In this document: piece after piece, positions 63,428 to 64,000 of the stretch
How the letters are laid out: the number at the start of each line of letters is the position of its first letter
Position numbering within the stretch: position 1 is the stretch's first letter
Assembly: GCF_024105665.1 (NCBI RefSeq)
Contig: NZ_JAAAMK010000001.1
Location: forward strand, 124,001 to 188,000
Source of the DNA: Aliihoeflea aestuarii
Lineage (GTDB): Bacteria > Pseudomonadota > Alphaproteobacteria > Rhizobiales > Rhizobiaceae
Reading direction: 5' to 3'
Length of the DNA: 64,000 nt
Notes under the pieces: generated by a model
The model's database searches: none
Seen by the model: the letters and a program-made list of their open reading frames with translations, nothing else
Told to the model about the DNA's origin: nothing
Position numbers and translations under genes: made by a program

Positions 63428-64000
63428 ATGTTGGGACGAACCGCAGCAGTTGCAATGCTCGGACTGGGTACCGCCTTGTCCACCGGCGCATATGCGCAGG
63501 AAACCGTTAAAATCGGCGTCATCCTGCCCTATTCGGGGCCGTTCGCCGACGCCGCCAATCAGCTTCAGGCCGGCATCGACCTTTATATCGCCACGCATGG
63601 CGACGAAGTCGCCGGCAAGAAGATCGAAATCATCCGCCGCGACACCGGCGGCCCGGCTCCTGACGTCGCCCAGCGCATGGCGCAGGAGCTCGTCGTGCGC
63701 GAAGGTGTCGACATCCTTGCCGGTTTCGCGTTGACGCCCGAAGCGCTCGGGGCCGCACCCGTGGCCGAGGAAGCGCAAAAGCTGATGGTCGTGATGAACG
63801 CGGCGACCTCCATGGTCACCGAGCAGTCCGAATATATCGTGCGCACATCGCTCACCATCCCGCAGGTCAACTACGCCTTCGGCCAGTGGGCGTATGAGAA
63901 CGGCATCCGCCAGACCTATACGCTGGTCTCCGACTATGGGCCGGGCCATGATGCGGAAAGCTCGTTCGCCGACGGCTTCAGGGAAGCCGGCGGCGAGATC
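63428..64000 (+). CDS. Branched-chain amino acid-type ABC binding protein, partial (right edge)
   Basis: The first 191 residues of a Peripla_BP_6 (LivK-like) protein. A signal peptide covers about 1-23 (LSTGAYAQ), then ETVKIGVILPYSGPFADAANQLQAGIDLYI and the DTGGPAPDVAQRMAQELV segment of the family. The ATG 63428 is preceded by GGGAGGA. The 3' end is outside the window, so the transporter partners cannot be seen. Ligand may be an amino acid, or an aromatic or short acid. Confidence 0.9.
   Translation, partial: MLGRTAAVAMLGLGTALSTGAYAQETVKIGVILPYSGPFADAANQLQAGIDLYIATHGDEVAGKKIEIIRRDTGGPAPDVAQRMAQELVVREGVDILAGFALTPEALGAAPVAEEAQKLMVVMNAATSMVTEQSEYIVRTSLTIPQVNYAFGQWAYENGIRQTYTLVSDYGPGHDAESSFADGFREAGGEI

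Overview
The window is GC-rich, densely packed alphaproteobacterial DNA, most likely from the Hyphomicrobiales (rhizobia-like). The evidence is a bet operon with choline sulfatase (betI-betC-betA-betB), a rhizobial-type L-asparaginase, a Fe/Mn superoxide dismutase, many ABC/TRAP/TTT uptake systems, and frequent ATGA/GTGA/TTGA stop-start overlaps. Genus and species cannot be fixed from the sequence alone. No CRISPR array, prophage, insertion sequence or integrase was seen.

Region 1 (1-18.4 kb) looks like chromosomal housekeeping and stress DNA. It holds a partial GFA-family protein, a cytochrome c'/di-heme cytochrome c pair, sodB with a clear terminator, a class-IV aminotransferase, a haloacid dehalogenase, a lipoprotein-like L,D-transpeptidase, a HerA-like (DUF853) ATPase, the small subunit of methylmalonyl-CoA mutase, a DHFR-like reductase, an asparaginase, DUF3750, a thiolase overlapping an SDR that has lost its catalytic Tyr and Lys, the glycine-betaine operon (with a 48-residue membrane peptide between betA and betB), and tRNA-Pro(CGG).

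Region 2 (18.5-59.4 kb) is about 41 kb of uptake-plus-catabolism modules, each with its own regulator. (a) 18.5-24.3 kb: TRAP transporter, CaiB-type CoA-transferase, HMG-CoA-lyase-like enzyme and a divergent FCD-type GntR regulator. (b) 24.4-35.8 kb: IclR regulator, M81 peptidase, Dpp-type ABC transporter with a fused double ATPase, and three different M20 hydrolases, closed by a terminator. (c) 35.8-49.6 kb, all on the minus strand: two paralogous galactarate/talarate dehydratases flanking a NitT/TauT-type ABC transporter, a 5-dehydro-4-deoxyglucarate dehydratase, a TTT (TctCBA) transporter, a FadR-type regulator, another enolase-superfamily enzyme and two 2-hydroxyacid dehydrogenases, forming a sugar-diacid catabolic block. 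(d) 49.8-59.4 kb, minus strand: MarR regulator, SDR and a first flavin amine oxidase, then a second Dpp-type transporter with a second flavin oxidase and a cupin embedded in it.

Region 3 (59.4-64 kb) has a decayed gene start truncated into the 3' end of a DCC-family gene, a DUF2339 polytopic membrane protein, and the start of a branched-chain-amino-acid-type ABC binding protein running off the right edge.

Two patterns stand out. All five complete transporter binding-protein genes (TRAP, two Dpp, NitT/TauT, TTT) are followed directly by a stable intergenic hairpin before the next gene. Also, perfect operator-like palindromes sit at most of the regulator-module boundaries. The two Dpp-linked modules are the best candidates for undescribed substrate-utilisation systems.
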